In this document: piece by piece, positions 5,832 through 7,796 of the stretch | How positions within the stretch are numbered: position 1 is the first letter of the stretch | Layout of the letters: every line of letters begins with the position of its first letter | Source of the DNA: Candidatus Roizmanbacteria bacterium | GTDB lineage: Bacteria > Patescibacteriota > Microgenomatia > UBA1406 > GWC2-37-13 | Direction of reading: 5' to 3' | Length of the DNA stretch: 7,796 nucleotides | NCBI GenBank assembly: GCA_026395455.1 | Contig: JAPLYR010000127.1 | Coordinates: 1 to 7,796 of the forward strand | Notes under the pieces: model-generated | What the model was told of the DNA's origin: nothing | What the model saw: only the letters and a program-made list of their open reading frames with translations | The model's database searches: none | Position numbers and translations under genes: made by a program

Positions 5832-5840
5832 TGATATAAT
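5832..5840 (+). promoter_or_regulatory. Perfect extended -10 of the CGNR-like gene
   Basis: TGA-TATAAT matches the extended -10 consensus TGnTATAAT completely. It ends 15 nt before the ATG at 5856, so the leader would be about 8 nt, without a Shine-Dalgarno. An extended -10 can work without a -35, and none is visible. The 30-bp divergent gap also has to carry the HTH gene's promoter, so the two are likely to compete or be controlled together. Confidence 0.55.
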
Positions 5841-5855
5841 ACTACTAAATGTAAT

Positions 5856-6842
5856 ATGGACAACGATTTAATTCAATTCGTAAAAAAATATAATGCGCTT
5901 GCAACGCTTCCAGAACTTAAAACAAATATTAGACTAGTCAACCTGTTTATTCAGCATAATAGGAATCTGCGGAGACCACTTCTAGTCAGTAAACATAATA
6001 TTAAATATACTGATTGGATAATTGATAATCAGGAAAAAATAAATGAGCTATTAGGCGCATCTGAATTTCCTGGAGAATTTTATTTGTATCCCCTACAAAT
6101 AAAAACATTTACAAACAACGATGAACTTCCAGCTAAACAGACGATGAGGTTTACCGTCAAAGAACATAAAACAGAAAAGATAATTGAGGATTCTTTATTG
6201 GATTTTCCCCACTATTGGAAAAAATTAATAAACATGGATAATATATATTACAGAGAGAGGAAGAGAAAAAAATTTATATATAAATCTCAGCTTGTTGAGG
6301 CTTTCATTAATATTCCCCTTCCAAAACGTGGACAAGGAGTGGACATTAATGGTGGTAATAAAAAATTGATTTTGAACTACATTCAAAAATATGGTTATCC
6401 GTTTGGAATAGGTACTTTGAGCGACATCGATAGATTAAGTGACCTCTTTGGATTTTTTCTACACAAGTGGCTCAGAGTCCAGGATTTAATTTTTATTTCC
6501 CAATCCCCAAATTTTCCAAATGCCTCTGTTCATGGATATAATATAGGTGGTTATAAAATTTCATCTTCCCATCTAAAGGATTTATTAAATGATGCATACA
6601 GTTCCATCGTACGCCCAGAGGATTTTCAAGAATCAAAATCCAAATATATATATGATTATTATTCTTCAATCTATGGGTTGATAATGAATTCAATTATTAG
6701 TGGGAAACAAAAGTGGAAGAAGTGTGAATACTCTCATTGTGATTCATATTTTTTACCGCAGGGGAAAAAAAAGAGGGGTTGTTGCGAACTCCATCAAAAT
6801 CGAATTAGAGCTTTTCTTCATAGGACTAAATCTTTAAGCTAA
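5856..6842 (+). CDS. 328-aa protein with C-terminal CGNR-like zinc finger
   Basis: The last 45 residues carry C290-x4-C295, then C309/C310 and H313 followed by Q-N-R-I-R-A-F (314-320). This resembles the CGNR zinc finger (C-x4-C ... C-x4-C-G-N-R-x-R-x-F), with H-Q-N-R in place of C-G-N-R. In CGNR proteins the finger follows a helical stress-response-type domain and is thought to bind nucleic acid. Here the preceding 285 residues are long for that family and I cannot assign them. They include a basic patch RERKRKK at 133-139 and a Tyr-rich helix at about 264-274. A DNA-binding or regulatory role is inferred. The gene is divergent from the small HTH gene and precedes a run of small genes. The start at 5856 fits the extended -10. 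The finger call is fairly good, the function is open. Confidence 0.65.
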   Translation: MDNDLIQFVKKYNALATLPELKTNIRLVNLFIQHNRNLRRPLLVSKHNIKYTDWIIDNQEKINELLGASEFPGEFYLYPLQIKTFTNNDELPAKQTMRFTVKEHKTEKIIEDSLLDFPHYWKKLINMDNIYYRERKRKKFIYKSQLVEAFINIPLPKRGQGVDINGGNKKLILNYIQKYGYPFGIGTLSDIDRLSDLFGFFLHKWLRVQDLIFISQSPNFPNASVHGYNIGGYKISSSHLKDLLNDAYSSIVRPEDFQESKSKYIYDYYSSIYGLIMNSIISGKQKWKKCEYSHCDSYFLPQGKKKRGCCELHQNRIRAFLHRTKSLS

Positions 6843-6848
6843 ATAAAT

Positions 6849-6871
6849 AACGATTCACTTTAAAAATCGTT
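6849..6871 (+). terminator. Weak hairpin after the CGNR-like gene
   Basis: The inverted repeat AACGATT (6849-6855) and AATCGTT (6865-6871) encloses a 9-nt loop and is followed by ACTTTTG. It starts 7 nt after the stop codon of the CGNR-like gene. The stem is AT-rich and the T run is short, so termination would be weak. It could instead be an operator for the following genes. Confidence 0.3.
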
Positions 6872-6902
6872 ACTTTTGAGCCTAGGAGAGTACTATTTCT
6901 TC

Positions 6903-7139
6903 ATGGATACATATGTAACAAAAGATTTTTATCTCTCAAGTGTATGTCTTGCTTCAAAGTTGCAACTGATACAAATTATTCGTAATAACAGTGGAATAGC
7001 GACTTTTGTCTTCGCCAATCCGAACCATATAGCGGAATCTACCATACAAAAACATTGGAACAAGGAGCTCAAAATTAACAGTCTTGACCTTGTTGAAGCG
7101 ATTAATCAGATAAAGACAAGAATTCATTCTGGTGTATGA
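6903..7139 (+). CDS. DUF5659-like small protein, 78 aa
   Basis: The sequence MDTYVTKDFYLSSVCLAS, then a FVFANPN strand, then an IQKHWNKEL segment and a final LVEAINQIKTRI helix, matches the layout I know for DUF5659. This is a domain of about 75 residues with no known function, frequent in Patescibacteria. A TTG start at 6876 would add nine residues. I prefer ATG 6903 because the family begins close to the TKDFYL motif. An AGGAG at 6884-6888 lies 14 nt upstream, long but usable. It is the first of three overlapping genes: its stop TGA overlaps the next ATG as ATGA at 7136-7139. The function is unknown. Confidence 0.68.
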   Translation: MDTYVTKDFYLSSVCLASKLQLIQIIRNNSGIATFVFANPNHIAESTIQKHWNKELKINSLDLVEAINQIKTRIHSGV

Positions 7140-7288
7140 GTAAACATTCTATGGAAGTTGAATATCAACAACTTCTTAACGATGAGGCGCTTGATGACTT
7201 GTTCGAATATCTCTTTAAGGAGGTAGAAAAGAATCAACATGGTGATAAAGCTTTACTAATTATTAATCAGAACTATGAAAGAACATGA
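7136..7288 (+). CDS. Small acidic protein, 50 aa, unknown function
   Basis: This short frame begins with an ATG sharing ATGA with the stop of the DUF5659-like gene and ends 14 nt inside the next gene. Both overlaps are typical of translational coupling. The product is acidic in the middle (NDEALDDLFEYLFKEVEK) and probably helical, ending in ALLIINQNYERT. It has no recognised family. Support comes from the overlaps at both ends and the coherent amphipathic helix rather than from homology. An exact TAAGGAGGT lies inside it at 7216-7224. Confidence 0.5.
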   Translation: MSKHSMEVEYQQLLNDEALDDLFEYLFKEVEKNQHGDKALLIINQNYERT

Positions 7289-7613
7289 TAGACAAGACGT
7301 GAGTCTTATCGCTCCCCAGGTTATCAATCATTTTACGAAGAGTCCAAATTCGAGTATATCAGCAACTTTCCGTTATTACAGAAAGAATCCATGTTATTCA
7401 TTAATTGGAGACTTCCCGATTTTTGCAACCATTATTAATGCGCTAAAGCAAATAGACATACCTCTAAATCGATATAAGGTGCTTTATGCACTTAACCAAT
7501 CTGACGAAATGAAAGAGTGGTCAAAAAAAGAAAAGTTTGAACTACTAGATGAGCTTTTGAAACCCCTGTCTGTTCAAAGGAAACAGGGTTTTATCGGTCA
7601 TGGAAGGTCGTGA
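7275..7613 (+). CDS. Hypothetical protein, 112 aa
   Basis: No family is recognised. The protein is soluble and mixed in structure. A Ser/Asn-rich part with an aromatic-basic stretch (ATFRYYRKNPCYSLIG, 30-45) is followed by helices at about 47-60 (FPIFATIINALKQI) and about 76-98 (DEMKEWSKKEKFELLDELLK). The start lies inside the end of the 50-aa gene, with no Shine-Dalgarno at the usual distance, so translation is likely coupled. In the same frame a stop at 7257-7259 bars any longer start except non-ATG codons. It is the third gene in the small plus-strand run. Confidence 0.6.
   Translation: MKEHDRQDVSLIAPQVINHFTKSPNSSISATFRYYRKNPCYSLIGDFPIFATIINALKQIDIPLNRYKVLYALNQSDEMKEWSKKEKFELLDELLKPLSVQRKQGFIGHGRS
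7560..7591 (+). terminator. Terminator-like hairpin inside the 3' end of the 112-aa gene
   Basis: AAACCCCTGT (7560-7569) pairs with ACAGGGTTT (7583-7591) with one bulged C, around a 13-nt loop, and runs into a short T run (7589-7592). The stem lies 20 nt before the stop codon of the 112-aa gene. It might attenuate the transcript, but it may simply be chance in coding DNA. Confidence 0.22.
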
Positions 7614-7652
7614 TTAATTTACTTGGTACTAGTTATCCATATATGAAGAAAT

Positions 7653-7796
7653 ATGAAAAATAAGTCACAAAAATATCACCACGTAATAGATGAAGACAAA
7701 CTCAAGGTCACCATAATATTTAAAGATATGGAAAAACTCATCGCTAATGCAACGATTTCAATTCACACAACCGAATATGGATTTATGACAATAAAG
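7653..7796 (+). CDS. Start of a hypothetical protein, 48 residues seen (3' end beyond window)
   Basis: From ATG 7653 the frame stays open to the window edge, 48 codons. It begins with a basic, polar stretch (MKNKSQKYHHVIDEDK) and then alternates as beta strands (KLKVTIIF, ATISIHTTEYGFMTI). No family can be called from this piece. It lies 39 nt after the 112-aa gene, on the same strand, so it probably continues the run. GAAGAA just before it is a weak ribosome binding site. Confidence 0.45.
   Translation, partial: MKNKSQKYHHVIDEDKLKVTIIFKDMEKLIANATISIHTTEYGFMTIK

Noticed and set aside
6493..6693. Minus-strand frame of 66 codons
   Set aside because: It is a shadow of the CGNR-like protein gene.
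6876..6902. TTG start extending the DUF5659-like protein by nine residues
   Set aside because: It would place the possible AGGAG site inside the gene and add residues before the family's usual start.
1..7796. CRISPR array or insertion sequence with terminal inverted repeats
   Set aside because: No regularly spaced repeats, no transposase gene and no paired terminal inverted repeats are visible.

Overview
This is an AT-rich window, broken by one short GC-rich patch. It reads as a bacterial chromosome with a compact gene style and no tRNA, rRNA or CRISPR. Three features point to a Patescibacteria/CPR-type host, perhaps the Microgenomates side: an archaeal/eukaryal-type ATP-dependent DNA ligase, a DUF5659-like small protein, and secreted proteins with Pro/Thr-rich stalks or Asn/Thr-rich linkers. 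This placement is an inference. TGA behaves as a stop codon throughout.

Left part (1-1390): the start of an ATP-dependent DNA ligase on the minus strand (running off the left edge) is divergent from comM/yifB on the plus strand. The comM copy is broken. Its N-terminal chelatase domain is intact, but the reading frame is lost exactly where the Walker A loop should be, and the rest of the AAA+ domain and the C-terminus are missing.

Middle part (1390-3793): accessory-looking DNA. It holds a 63-residue membrane protein flanked by a 19-bp imperfect direct repeat, a HEPN-like protein with an R-x4-H motif on the minus strand, a multi-pass membrane protein divergent from it, a roughly 300-bp GC-rich island of foreign look, and a 5'-truncated helix-turn-helix remnant.

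Right part (3794-7796): a tight minus-strand run of three genes encodes a small HTH protein, a secreted Cys-rich protein with a Pro/Thr stalk, and a three-pass membrane protein with an outside peptidoglycan-binding domain and Cys-rich tail. It is divergent from a 328-residue protein ending in a CGNR-like zinc finger. After that comes a plus-strand series of short, overlapping or closely spaced genes: DUF5659-like, a 50-aa ORF, a 112-aa ORF, and a partial ORF running off the right edge.

A recurrent regulatory pattern is visible. Several genes have a good -10 box (often TATAAT, twice with an extended TGn) only 6-15 nt before the start codon and no Shine-Dalgarno, which implies leaderless or nearly leaderless mRNAs. 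The broken comM, the direct repeats, the GC island, the HTH remnant and the run of hypothetical genes suggest that the DNA right of about 1386 is a plasticity region that replaced the 3' part of comM.
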